DNA of 64,000 nucleotides from contig NC_034420.1 in NCBI RefSeq assembly GCF_002078875.1, positions 6,137,814 to 6,201,813 on the forward strand. The letters run 5' to 3'. The notes under the pieces were generated by a model that was given only the letters and a program-made list of their open reading frames with translations, ran no database searches and was not told the origin of the DNA. This DNA comes from Numida meleagris (lineage: Eukaryota > Chordata > Aves > Galliformes > Numididae). Each line of letters begins with the position of its first letter. The stretch's first letter is position 1. Positions 14,751-26,776 of the stretch are shown here, piece by piece. The position numbers were made by a program, and so were the translations under genes.

Positions 14751-17700
14751 TGTCCTTTGTTGCCAAGTTGCTAATTATTCACGGAAAAGATTAAAGCTGA
14801 GCATGGCTTTCCCAAATGATTTCATATTATACTCTGAATTAAAAATACATTAAATAGAAATGCTGATGTGGTAGAAAGGATATATCAGTGCAAGGCTGTA
14901 AGATTGTCACGGTGTTCAGATGAACAGAATCTGGGAAATAGTGGAATAGTTTTAAAAAATATACTGCAATAAAGCAAGTCATATGGTCATGTCCATCACC
15001 TGTGCTGTGTCACAGAATGAGCAATATCTTGCTGCTAACCACCTCCCCTTCGTTAGAGGGTGAAGCCAAGTTTGTTCTCTGATCCTTTGGAATAATTTGT
15101 ATGTGCAGCCGGGGTTACTCTGCAGTTCCAGCCTTGTAGCTGAGGTCAGTTTGACCTGGAGCTAGTTAATATAATTTGGGTTTCTTACACTGCAGTGCCA
15201 GAAAGCATTCATTATGAGCAAAAGTTTTGATTGAATATAATTTTAGAAAGACAGTGGCACCTTTTGGGCCTTGTTACAAATTATGCAGGTTGTTCAGAAG
15301 ATGTCACTGTAGAAATGTCTGAAATAGTACGACTTCTCTGCTGAATATGACACATAAAATGTCTTTAATATAGCAGAAATTGATATATCTTATTCCTGCC
15401 TAAACAGTCTTTTCTGTCATTTTATTTACCTCTGCTTGTTATTTCCAGCTGTAGCTCTTGATATTCTAAAATAAATCTAGAGTTAGAACTGTGCCGTGCA
15501 TTGTGTATTTTAGGAAGACTTTTCCTTCCATCCTAACTAAAGGAGACAAGTAGAAGAGATGAACTTTAATATTATTTCTTAAAATAGATTTACAGAATAT
15601 CTTTGGTCATTACCTTGTATGATATGAGTACTGAGTGAATGAAGGTGGTACTTTCGTTAAGGTATTAATTGTTATGTAGTCTGTGTCTCACCCTGTGCTG
15701 ATGACATTCCCAAATGTTTCCAAGTAACTTTCTGATTAACATCAGGAAACTCAAAAAGTTTGTTCCTGTAGTGGTTTCCATTAACCAGAAGCTTTAATGG
15801 TTAGCTAGAGCTTGTTAACTCTCATTTGTTGGGTGGGACGTGAGTGCATGATTGCTGCTAACTAGAGGCTGTGCTGGAAGGCTACAGATGGTGTATACAA
15901 AATCCTCGGCTTTTTCTGCTACATATTCACAAACAATCTGGTGAATTAATTCCCCTTGAACTTAGAGTCTTCTGTTCAATCTAAGATTAAGGTTAGCCTA
16001 GTCGCAGGAAATATTTAAGCGTAAGTAGAGTTAATTCACTGCAACCTACTTGTGATATCACTCCATTGTTTTTAATGCTCTTGCATACTTTGTCCTCTTT
16101 ACTACTGAAGATACAGCTAATGTTTGCTTCCCCTCTCCTCCTAAGATATCTTGCTATTGAAAACTCCCACCATCTAGAAGAAGGATGGATTTGTTATAGG
16201 CACAGGGACTGTTGATCAGGGAATTGTGGTACAAGGATCTTTCATTCTTTTTACTGTTTGGTCAATAAAAAACAAGTGATGTTTCTTGCCTCTTATTATT
16301 ATGCCTCTTACTCATTCCCTCTGAACGTCATGTTACTTCTCAAAAGCAAAAATAATATCTCCTTAATTTGAGAGATCAAGCAGTCTCATGACTTCTTCCT
16401 TTTCCTAGTTTATCAGGGCTTTGTGCTGTCACTAGTTTGGTCCATCTGCTTTAACATCAATAGGATGGATTTTCTGCCTACCGCTATTTCATTCCATTTG
16501 TTGTGCATCTCTGAGTTTGATCTGGTTTGTCTTATAATCATTTGTTCCGTGATCTCTGTTTGCTATTGCTAGCAGCAGTCACTCAATACTCTTTCACCTT
16601 ATTTCTGCTTAGTCCATTTGTTTAGTGTCAATGTTTGCTGCTTCATACTGTAGATGACGGCTAGAGAATGAAGATAATTACATTTTTTCTTCAGCAGGAA
16701 ATATAGAAGAAGAATGGCAGATCATAATACGTAGTTCACTAATGGAAACTTCTTGCAACCTGCTTTGGCTTCAGAGATTTCTCTTGATACTGCCACTGTT
16801 CTGTTTGTGATTATCTGTCTTTAAGAAAGGCTACAGTTCAGCTGATGAGACTATTCTTTTTCCATTGCTTTTCAAGATGAATCTTCCAAAATGCACGTTT
16901 TAAGAAGTGATCTTGCAGAAGGCTCAGCATCCCCTTTTATTTCAACTGAAGATTCACATGTGTTCAGCAACTCCTGTCTCTTTCAAGTTGTCGATAGTCC
17001 TTCTCCAATTGGAAACGAGCAAGTTATCAGAGTAAGTGTGGTGTAGGATGAGATTCACTCAGGCTCACTGAGCTTTTCGCCACTTTCTGACTAGCCATGA
17101 GTAGGCAGTCAGTCTGTCTACCAGGGTATCCAGAAAAAAATGGTTTAAATTCACCAAATTAAAACAGTCTCAACTTATCCCAAAAAACTACATTTTATGT
17201 CATTATCCCTTCTTAAGATAGCTTTATCTAAACTGGTTAAAACATTTTGCGGGAATCCATTTGAATTAGCGCTGTTTCTGGATTTTTAATGAGGTAGCTG
17301 GATTTATTTATTATTATTGTTTTACTGACCTTTGTCTATAATGGTGAGAAACGTGGAAAATACAGTTTTCCAGAAAATCGCTCTACCATTGTAATCCAGA
17401 AGTACTAGCTATTGGTTTGGGTTTGCTTCAGGCTGAGTCTGAAGTTCCTTGATGCTTTTCATTGGAGTATTTGTTATCTTCATATGGTCGGATCCTCTTT
17501 AAACATCATTTGCTGAGTTTAAAAATCTGATATTTGTAGTGCTTGGTTTGAAGATGACACTGGTGTACCTCTAACGATTGTCTTCCGTAAGCCCCAACAT
17601 ATGCTTAGAGCCCTGACTTAATGTAGTAACTCTTTGTCTTAATGGTTAGAACTAAGCTGTTTCTGTCAAGGGCTTTTCCTCCAGCTTGCTTGGTCCACAA

Positions 17701-20700
17701 AGCAGAAAAGTGCTCAACGTGTCCCTCATCCTTATGTAGGAGTGAATAGTCATTTGTACCCACAACATACATATCTCCTACAACATTGCATGCTAGTAAT
17801 CTGCCAACTCATTCTGCAGCATTTTACTGAGAAGTGTAGTGGTAAAAAGATTTTCTAAGTGTATGTCTACTTAGGGTAAATAAAGCATATAGGATGAAAA
17901 TCTCTGGTGCATTGATCCCTTTTGGTCAATAGTATCATATGGGTTCACTGCAGGAGCACTGGGATAGGCACGCTTGATGAGTTTTGTAAAACTTACTAAA
18001 CAGGACTGACACTGCAGTAGTAATAGTAATGAAACCTTGAAACTGCCTGAAAACCATTGTGGATGCAGCCAATTTTATGGTCATTTTGTCTGCTGCAAAT
18101 CAGAATCTTGGTGGATAAGTTCTTAACCTTTGCTTTATTACAAAAATATGAACAGGAAATGCAAAACTGAGGAAAAATGAAAGGCAGGTGTCTATCACAA
18201 TCTCCTAGAGCGATAAGAAAATGATAAGAGATAAGGCATGAATATGTAGAAGAATTTACTGAAAAAGAAATATCATGTCATTTCAATTTTTGTGCTGTAG
18301 CACATAACCATTAACTGTTATTCTACCTGTGGACCATAGATTAATGTTCTGAGTGGAAGTATTATAAGAAGAAAAAACAAGTCCATGGCCTGAATTTATA
18401 TGGCGAATACAGCCTATTTCATACTTGGTTTTCTTCAGTCTTTGGCTGTTGTCTGAATGGTGCTGTCCTGTTTTCCAAGGCCTGTAGATGGCAATCCTGT
18501 GCTGTGCTGCTGGAGAAGCAGTTCCTAGCATCTTGCAAAACTCGGGGTACGAATGTGTGGGCTGGGGAAAGGACGAGGGATGGCAGCAGAGGAAAAGAGA
18601 TTTCTATCCTCTGTTCCCTCCCCCTCCACTTCTGTTCTTCAGCCGCAGACTTACTTCCCTCAGAATATTTCCTCACAATTTCTTAATCCCCAGGACTAAG
18701 TGCAACGATTACCTTGTAAGGATGCAAGGCAGTGGCTGTGCAGCAGTTGGAGCACTGTGTCCTTAGCGAGCTCAGGAAAGCAGAGCTGCAGAATTGATGC
18801 CCTGTCCCTCCAACAGCTTCTCAGGACTGAGTGGAGTTTTAAACTTCATTGTGAAGTTCAGTGGCCCTGAAGATCAAGAAGTTTGGAAACCAGTTTGGCA
18901 CCATACAAGCAACTTTTTCAAACAGCTCTGCCAAGTACATAAATGCATGCAGAGGAGGAGGGTTGGGGATGAAGTGGGCCATCTCAGTTCTTGGCTTCTA
19001 TGATAATTCATCTTGCAATCTTTATCAGCAGGATTTAAACACTAGTCCTATAGTATTTTTGAAGTGCATTTTGGCAAATGTAATATAATTTCTTAGGAAG
19101 ATGGGAAAAGGACAAGTTCTGGTGACAGATTTTTAAGGGCAGCTGCCAAAGGAGAAGGAAGTCTGAACTGGTCTATCATTGCATGCGCAAGTTACTTCCT
19201 GCTTATATCATCTCAGAATAAAATAGATTTTGCTGCCTTTTCTGAACCACTGAAGTTATTTAAGGAATTTTCCTTTTTTGATGTTAAAATGTTATAATTG
19301 CATTAAAATCCTAGCGAGTGACTGCTGAAGTCTAAAGGTATTACTGAATCTCAGACCTTGTTATTTCAGGATAATTTTTACCTTCCAGTCATTCAAGGAG
19401 GTGGAAGGGAACCCCTCAGGACCACCCAGCATCTGTCTTTAAAATTAGTGCTCAAGAAGATGTGTGTTTGCTTCATGCTGCATGTTTCAGCAGAAGACTC
19501 AGAAATACACCAGGGCAAATAGGGAGAGAAAATCCATGTCTGGAAACTGTGGAAGAGTAACTCTGTTCAGTTCAGTACACAGAATGCAATTTATGTGGCT
19601 CCAGGGAAATGGATGGGTTCAAAGCTCAGGTTAAGAAAAGTTTTGTCCTGATGTAAATCATACAGTAAATTAACATCAGCTGTGCTCTTCACAGTATTTC
19701 TCTTAAAGAATTTTAAACTGGAATGGAATAAGTAGGAGTCTGACTTTGTTTTGAGATAAAATAGAGGTGTAATTCTGGGGTGAAATAGGTATCTAATCAT
19801 CCAGTCATTCACACCATTATCTGTAGTTGAACGGTATAGGTAAAGTAAAGGGAGTCTGATAGTGTGGACCTGCAGTGGTTTAATACAGTTTTAATTGCAT
19901 TGTGTGTAGCTGCAGGTCCACTCTTGCTGGCAAATGTTCTTTTTGGCTTTGATGTGTGTATGACCCTAGGGTGAGCTGGCTTCGCAGATGTATATCAAGA
20001 CCTGCAGTTTTTTCATTAGTGGCTAGTTTTTAGCCGATAGGCTCCGAGCTGCTTATTGCTCAGTCACACAGATGTCACTTCCAGTGAAAATTTCTTTGGC
20101 TTGACTGTTACGGAAATGCACCCTACTGTTTCCTCTCATGTATTAGAGCACCAGAAATGATAACCTGCAGTCACTTTGTTTTCAAGTTGCAGATAATTTC
20201 CTTGAATGTGAGTATGAAAGGAACTGATGTAATAGCAAAGATCAGCAGTGTACTGAATTCTGAGTCAGGCCACTTCTCTAGAAAGGAGGGAGAAAAGAAG
20301 TTGCACAATGCAGTATTATTTAGGATATGTTCCTTATGCTGACGTTATTCTTGCTTGTTTTTTTTTTCCTTTGCTAGCTATAGATTTGGGATTCAGATCT
20401 AACCCTCATCTAGCTTTTAGACAAAGTTAAAGAGAACATCTCCATGTGAGAAGAAATCCAACCCAGTTGTAAAGCTCTATGGGAGATGAAAGCAGGAGGC
20501 TTTTCTTACCCTAAGGCAGTCAGAAGTGCTGCTGACTGAGAGATTTTCTGGAAGCCATGCAATGAATTATCCCAATGCACAGCTCACTTGAAGGGAAAAA
20601 GATCTAACAAGTCCAACCAGGTAATTTTTCATTAAAGTGTTAGTGAAGCTTGACATTCTTAATCTTGTTGTTATTTCCGCAACAGAACTTCTACATCTGG

Positions 20701-20779
20701 CATAAAATACCTTTTAGAGGGGGGCTCAACAGCCAAGTCCAAATAAACCCACTAGGAAAATTGCTTTTCTCTAAGCTCA

Positions 20780-21391
20780 AATCTGCAATCATACTGGCTT
20801 GTATCAGAAATAGTGTTGCTAGCAGGAGCAGGGAAGTAATTGTCCCTCTGTACTCAGCACTGGTGAGGCCCCACCTTGAGTGCTGTGTCCAGTTTTGGGC
20901 CCCTCACTGCCCAAAAGAAAGACATTAAGACCCTGGAGTGTGTTCAGAGGAGGGCAATGAAGCTGGTGAGGGGTCTGGAGCACAGGGCTTATGAGGAGCG
21001 GCTGAGGGAGCTGGGATTGTTCACCCTGGAGAAGAGGAGGCTCAGGCGAGACCTTATCGCTCTCTATAACTACCTGAAGGGAGGTTGTAGTGAGCTGGGG
21101 GACGGCTTCTTCTCTCTTGTGACTAGTGACAGGACGAGGGGGAATGGCCTCAAGTTGCGCCAGGGGAGATTTAGGCTGGACATTAGGAAATACTGCTTTT
21201 CTGAAAGAGTGGTCAGGTACTGGCATGGGCTGCCCGGGAGATGGTGGAGTCACTGACCCTGGAGGTGTTCAAGGAACGTGTAGATGTTGTGTTGAGAGAC
21301 ATGGTTTAGTGGGGTTATTGGTGGTAGGTGGATGGTTGGACTGGATGATCTTGTAGGTCTTTTCCAACCTCAGTGATTCTATGATTCTGTT
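20780..21391 (+). mobile_element. CR1 LINE, 5'-truncated copy, sense orientation
   Basis: This is the 3' end of a Chicken Repeat 1 non-LTR retrotransposon. It runs from the last part of ORF2, downstream of the reverse transcriptase core, through the short 3' UTR to the terminal octamer tail GATTCTATGATTCTGT at about 21375-21390. The UTR phrase 'ggttggactggatgatcttgtaggtc' is the CR1 hallmark. The left edge is gradual and placed at about 20780. Like nearly all CR1 copies it is 5'-truncated, and it shows no obvious target-site duplication. Its close fit to the young galliform subfamilies (CR1-B/CR1-F type) is from memory. A repeat-library search would fix the subfamily and age. Confidence 0.95.
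20795..21309 (+). pseudogene. CR1 ORF2 C-terminal remnant, frameshifted
   Basis: The end of CR1 ORF2 is readable in pieces. In order it shows [20 protein letters not shown], then [14 protein letters not shown], then [18 protein letters not shown], then [20 protein letters not shown]. The ORF2 protein is the reverse transcriptase/endonuclease that copies CR1 RNA into the genome. The frame shifts near 20910, where one frame ends just after a PHCPKERH run and the next carries on. It shifts again near 21240, where the usual [16 protein letters not shown] stretch is knocked out of frame by a short deletion. The ORF2 stop is the TAG at about 21307. The copy lacks the endonuclease and RT core and is dead. 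Confidence 0.9.
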
Positions 21392-21597
21392 ATCTTTTGT
21401 ATAAGTTTGGTTTTCCCTTCGTAAGAGCTGAGGAAAAGAAAGTATTGAATTGGGAAATCAGGCTCTACTTGTCTGCTACAGTGCTCAATTTGTGTTATAC
21501 AACTCAAAGCTAAAGCAACTAGTAATTGAATTTTTCTTACCAGTTGCATTTAAGAGAAAAAAGTAATTATTCAATAATGTACTACCTTCGAGCTTTA

Positions 21598-21622
21598 AAA
21601 ACATTCTGTGTAAGAATGTTTT
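21598..21622. repeat. Short perfect inverted repeat (hairpin)
   Basis: AAAACATTCT at 21598-21607 is the exact reverse complement of AGAATGTTTT at 21613-21622, with a 5-nt loop, GTGTA. It has no T-tract context and no neighbouring gene, so a functional role is not implied. Confidence 0.75.
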
Positions 21623-24600
21623 CACTAGAAACTTAGTTCTAAGTAGTGGTGTTTCATTTCTAAGTACTAGTTAACTATGATGGTGTCTGCCCAGAAATTA
21701 AGAGGGGGTAGAGCTGAAACTTCTTAGAATAAGAAGAGCAGATTTGAGTTCTGCTTATTGAGTTGATGCCTTAGACCATGATGTTGTCTAGGAAGGTCTG
21801 GATTTCGCTGCCAATTGTAGTCACTGTATTTTAATGACAGTTAATGCTGTAGTGCCTTAGTGGGTCCTTCAAGTGTTTTAATGTGGCTGAGCTCCTCAGG
21901 AGGACATGACAGGGCTTCTTTCACCCAAATCCTACCTACAGATCAGTAATAACTTGACCCCAGGACAGTCTTAAGCATCTGAGAGTGAGAAAAAAGCACT
22001 AATGATTTCACTTTCCACTGAATGGGAGAAATGGGAGAAGTTAGTTCTTAGTTGGATCTGGTCTTAGGAAAGGGCATATGCGAAATAAAGCAAGATAATT
22101 TTTTTTTTTAAATAAAGACATTAATGGAAATGTGGATTATTAGCTTAAAATATGTTGAATAACTTTTACACTGCAAATCAAAGGCTATAATTTCGTTGCT
22201 GTAATTGCACTAGGCCTTGTTGGAGAGATGCTACATTATTTTCATCTCTTAAGAAAAAAAGTTTTCTGTATTTGTGGACTGCAGGGTGGTTTTCTGTGCC
22301 TGAATGATACTTTATGTTGTTATTCTCTCTCACATATGGTAGGCTAGAAGTCAGCTTTTCTGTGATGCAGATTGCCACTTAGGGAATGCAAGCATTCATT
22401 TTTGCTCAGTGCTACTACTTGTAGTTGAAACTACCAACACTAAAGAAAAGACAGTACTTATGGTCTGAGCTGAGGAAACAATGAACCTGCAAACCCTACT
22501 GGACTGGCAGAGAAGGATAGAGGTCTGCTCTCAGCCTTTATTCTCTTTAATAAATCCCAACTTGTGGATGAAAGAAGTGAGGAGGTTATTTCCTCTGCTC
22601 ATCCTCCCATAGAGAAGAAGTGGAAGAACGTATTTGTCTTCCCTCATCCTTGAAACATGAGCCTTCCTGAACCCACCTCAAGTGGCTCCGGATTAAAGAT
22701 CAGATCAGGTTCAGGCTGTTGTTTTTTTTTTGTTTTTGATATCAGAAAGCCTGGCTGACAGCTGCTGGGGTAGTCATTGTCACTGCCAAGGAAGGAAAGT
22801 GTGTGCACAAGGAAGTCTTCTCTTTGAAGCAGTTTGAAAATGTGGGCAGCTGTGAAAAAAAACATTTGGAACAGTATTGTATTTCTGGTTAATGTGACTC
22901 AGTATATTTGTGCTTAATGCAGGATTTCCTTTAATTGGATATCAGACTTTTATAATATAAATATAGTGTAGATTCTTCAAAATACTTTGTTTCTTAGTGA
23001 TCATGCATGAGCATGGCAGCTCTCAGGAAGGTATGAAGTGTCTGGCATAGTTTCAGGTGGCTTTTTAAAAATTATTCTTATTGGAGAAACAGTAGTTTTT
23101 ACTAGAAGTTGCTATTGGATTTTTTTTCAAAGATGTTTCCTTATATGTAGAAGCTTGTTTCTGTAGAGCTGGTCAAGCAACTAGTGATTCATTCAGCTAA
23201 TTTACTTCAAGGATGCAGAAAACTACTCCTGCAGCTGAGCTTCTGGCATAACTTGCCTTTGCTTTGTTGGAATTTCTAAATGCTTAATCTATTTCTTTTT
23301 AAGAACTATTTGATTGTATCTTCTGGTTAGCCTGAATTTAGGATGCACTGTACCACACACCTGAACTTTGACCAAACAGAAGTGTGATTCTTGGACTGAT
23401 CACTTCTGAGGGGAAGGGATCAACTCCTGCTGGCGTAGAAGTTTAGTAAGACTTGGATTTTGGATTATGGTCCTGTTAGACATGTCCCCATGGTCCTATC
23501 ACTTCTGTCTTGTGAAGATGTTGGTAGTTGGCTGGGAATTAATACCCATTTATCAGCTTTTCCATCTCCTGTGTAGTGCTACTGCTTGAATATGCTTCTT
23601 TACAAACAGGAGAAACTCCTGCAAAATTCTCTAAATCATGTTACCCTGTTTCAGTTTTTCTGTATGGGTGTTCTCAGGCAGCATCAATTGAAATGGGTTG
23701 AAGTTACTGTTGTGCCTGTTTGACAACAGTGTGAATGTTAGAAACAACTAAAACTTTGTGGGAGGCTTTTCTGCATGAATTTGTTGCAATATTTGTGGAA
23801 AATAAAACATCAGTTGCCATATTCCTTTTGTTTTGTTGTCTTTTTTTTTTTTCTTCTTTAACTTCACTCCTTTTAGATGTTTCGATCAAATTGCTTACAA
23901 TGTCTTTTCCATTTTATTCTTGTTCATTTGTGTTCCCTACCTGGATTTTGGCTAGGTCAACAAGTCATGTTTTAAGTGAAGTATAATCACGTGAATACAG
24001 ACTTTAACTTTTAAAAACCTTAAGGAAAGAACCTGATAAAGTGTGAGTTGAAGTTTGGAAGTAATCATGTCTCAGTGAGTAAAAGAAGGAAAAAAATAGG
24101 AGACCGAAAGAGGAAACATTAGGCTTCCAGAAATGCTATTTATAGGACTAAAGAACTTGTGCCTCTTGAGTTCTATGTGACCGTGGGCAAAGTTCTGGGC
24201 TGAAGCATTAATTTGCTCCAAACTGTATGCTGAGGTTAGCAAACTGAAGTTGTTTTGCATTTTTGCATCATTGTAAATGCCTTTTATCTTTGTGGCATGA
24301 AGGAGTGCTGTCTTTAAGCTCCCTTAGAGTTTTTCAAACTCAAGGTGCTTGACCCTGGTGGTGCCCTTCCTTGAGCACTCTGCTCAGGGTCTTGTAGTGG
24401 TACCTTTTGCCAGGTAGCTGATATTTATTGTAAGGTACTGGAAGGCATGCTCAGACCTTCTGTAAATAGAAGTGTGTGTGGGATGAAAGATCTGGGCATT
24501 TATTGTAGGTAAATCTTACTGCTTATTTTGTTATCGTTGAGTTAGCCAAATATAGTGTCTTTAACAGCAGATCATTAGAGGGTTTGAATTGTTGCTATTA

Positions 24601-25114
24601 GGCAGTTAAGGGAAAGAAAGCATTATATTCTAGTTCCTTGGAAACAGAGTACTATCTCCCATCCGCAGTCTCTCATTATTTCTTATTGTTGACTGTATAC
24701 TATAGGTAGCACAATAAATTTAGGGGATACTTTTGGGGAAAGTAAAATGGGACATATTATCTTTAGAGAAGCATGAGCCAAAGAGAGGGCAAGCGAAAAG
24801 TGTTTTAATTGCTGAAAATTATAAATGTTTTTCTTGTCTAAAACAATGTACGTGAACTTGCCTAGAGTTTTTAATTAACTTTAGGTCTACTAACTTTGTA
24901 ATCTGCTGTGTAATCTGGAAGCTGAAGATCTTTTTTTCCCTTCTAATTAGACTATTCTCTCTCCTGATAACATAAAGAAAATACTGTTTGCGATTTCCTT
25001 AATATTTTTCTTTCTAAGTTGTCAAAATGATTTGATGCTGGGTTGCAATTAGATGCCCAGCAGTCTTCTGACCGAGTCACGAACGCAACATGGTTTGATG
25101 TGATTGAGCAAATT

Positions 25115-25220
25115 GTTGGGCTCTTCCCTGGAGGCGCCTGGGAACAGAAAGCAGAGATAGCCGAGCGCGCGCTGCAAGTGTTTTGGCGCAGCTGTGCAGG
25201 TGGAACAAGTCCAACCCGAG
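25115..25220. other. Local CpG-rich patch
   Basis: Several CG dinucleotides cluster here, including the run CCGAGCGCGCGCTG at about 25161-25174, whereas the surrounding kilobases are CpG-poor. It is too short for a conventional CpG island. A + strand open frame passes through it (25043-25312) but shows no known domain. It could be a GC-rich relic of an old repeat, a minor alternative promoter or a regulatory site. I cannot choose between these. Confidence 0.4.
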
Positions 25221-26283
25221 GAGCTTTTTTTTTTTCTTCTTTTTATCTTAGAAAAGTTGTTGTTATAATAACAAAGCCTAGTGTAAGGCTGAGAAGCAAA
25301 ACATGGTTCTGAGTGGTTCTGTGTGTTTCAGTAGGGAACCATTATTTAAAATGAATAAGGCTGCACTGGGTTTTGTCCTGAGAGAGAGAAGACAGAATCT
25401 GGGCAGTTCTTGAGTTGTCTAAAAGCATGCATCCAAAAATTCCCTGCTTCCTACTGGCTCAAGGAGTTTGTGTGGCTTCTAGACTTATTTCTGTGGCAGC
25501 TAAGAAGACAGCTGGAAGGATCTGCTGCGACTTTTCTTGTGTCTGGCTACTTTAACAACACCCAACACTCCTCTCTCCTCTTTTTTTCTTCTTTTATTTT
25601 GATTGACTTATAATGAAGTGTTCTCAAGAGTCTGTTGATGGTGGAAAGATTACTGATGACGAACAAATGATTGTTGAAATTTCTATCTGCGTATTTGTAG
25701 ATGGTAGAGAAATGCTAACTGAGTTTATAAATGACTTCATCCTTTAAGCCCACTGCTTTTGGGTAATTTCAAATTAGCACAACTGCAAGCTTAAAATGGG
25801 ATTTCCTGTAGTCTGACTCATTTTAACCGTGGTCTTGAAAATCGCAGTGTTTGTTCCTGGAAAAGACTGAGGAGAAGGCGTAACACAGTGATCTGCCCTG
25901 CATTACCACTTTTTGGGGAGTAAATGGTGGGGGTGCAGTGAGAGAGGTTAAAAAAAAATAAATCCTGTAGCACTTAAAAGGTAAGTCTGTATTTGTACTA
26001 CTGCTGCAGTAATATCACATGGCACAGCAGTGCTCATTCAGTGGAATTGTTGTATTAGGGTATTTCCATTTCTAGCACCAATATGCGGAAGACCTAGTAG
26101 ATGGGATTTATGCATGTAAATCCAAGAGATTAGCTAATCTAATGAGGAATCAAATATGACCAGTCAAAATGTAATTTCTAAGGTATTCATTAGATTTTTC
26201 AGTTAGTTTTCTGTTGGGGGCTACTGTCCAGGTGGACCTAGGGTTAGGAAAGATGACTTATGCTTAGCCTTAAGCATGTTCTC

Positions 26284-26776
26284 TGTTATGGTTTAATGAT
26301 TTTTGGTTATTGGTGTTCCACGTCATAACGTCATGTGGTGCGCTGGGAGTTAGAATTAATGCTCCAGTTCCATGGATCATTGATAGAAGAACTACATACC
26401 CCAGAGGACTTTGCATTGTTCTGTTTCCGTTTTCTGTTCAGCGGGAAAGGTAAAAACTGTTTGCAGATCACAAGGCAGCTCTCTCTTTCCCTTCTGCTCA
26501 TCTCAGCAGCGTCTTGCTTTCAGCATTAGAGTGAGGTCTTGGATTTTTGGACGCTTTCTCTCATTTTAGCGTCAATTCCAATTATATTGCATTATATTGT
26601 GTTATCTTGCATTGCAATATCTTTTTTTTTTAGTGAATTAGCTTTCCTCCTCAGATTGTTGCTGCTGTTTTGTTTTTAGGCCCATCTCCTACCCTTCTCC
26701 TTTTTCCCCTTTCCCTGGGGTCCCCCAGCCCCATTAGTCATGGAACTGGGCCAAACCAGCCTGTAAAATGCTGACA
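26284..26776 (+). mobile_element. Solo LTR of an avian endogenous retrovirus (ERVL-like), with TSD
   Basis: A 493-bp element begins TGTTATGGTTTAA and ends GCTGACA, giving the canonical TG...CA termini. It is flanked by a perfect 5-bp target-site duplication, TTCTC, at 26279-26283 and 26777-26781. The inside follows the avian LTR pattern as I remember it: a 'cgtcataacgtca' stretch, a region rich in ATTATATTGC units at about 26580-26620, and a C-rich tract 'cctttccctggggtccccca' near the 3' end. No internal retroviral genes remain, so this is the product of recombination between two LTRs. The 5-bp duplication fits ERVL-class integration. LTRs carry promoter and polyadenylation signals, so this one could in principle affect local transcription. 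Confidence 0.9.

Larger units (their letters stand above)
1..20779. other. Gene-less AT-rich sequence, intron-like or intergenic
   Basis: No repeat family and no convincing exon is recognisable here. The open frames are short, lie on both strands and lack codon-like or domain-like content. The stretch holds two (GA)n runs at 4792 and 14735, a G10 run at 10409-10418, many A or T runs of 8-13 bases, and scattered splice-like motifs. Three of those are described separately: 7144, 10261 and the hairpin at 14630. Old, diverged repeats could be hidden here and would need a repeat-library search to detect. Confidence 0.6.
21392..26278. other. Gene-less AT-rich sequence between CR1 and solo LTR
   Basis: No gene or repeat family is recognised. 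Notable contents are a perfect 10-bp-stem hairpin at 21598-21622 and a small GC- and CpG-rich patch at about 25115-25220 in otherwise CpG-poor DNA. There are also several T runs. The longest open frames, near 23735 and 25043 on +, have no recognisable domain. Confidence 0.6.

Noticed and set aside
20819..21253. 144-codon minus strand open frame
   Set aside because: It is the shadow of CR1 ORF2 on the opposite strand. The proline-rich look comes from GC-rich CR1 sequence.
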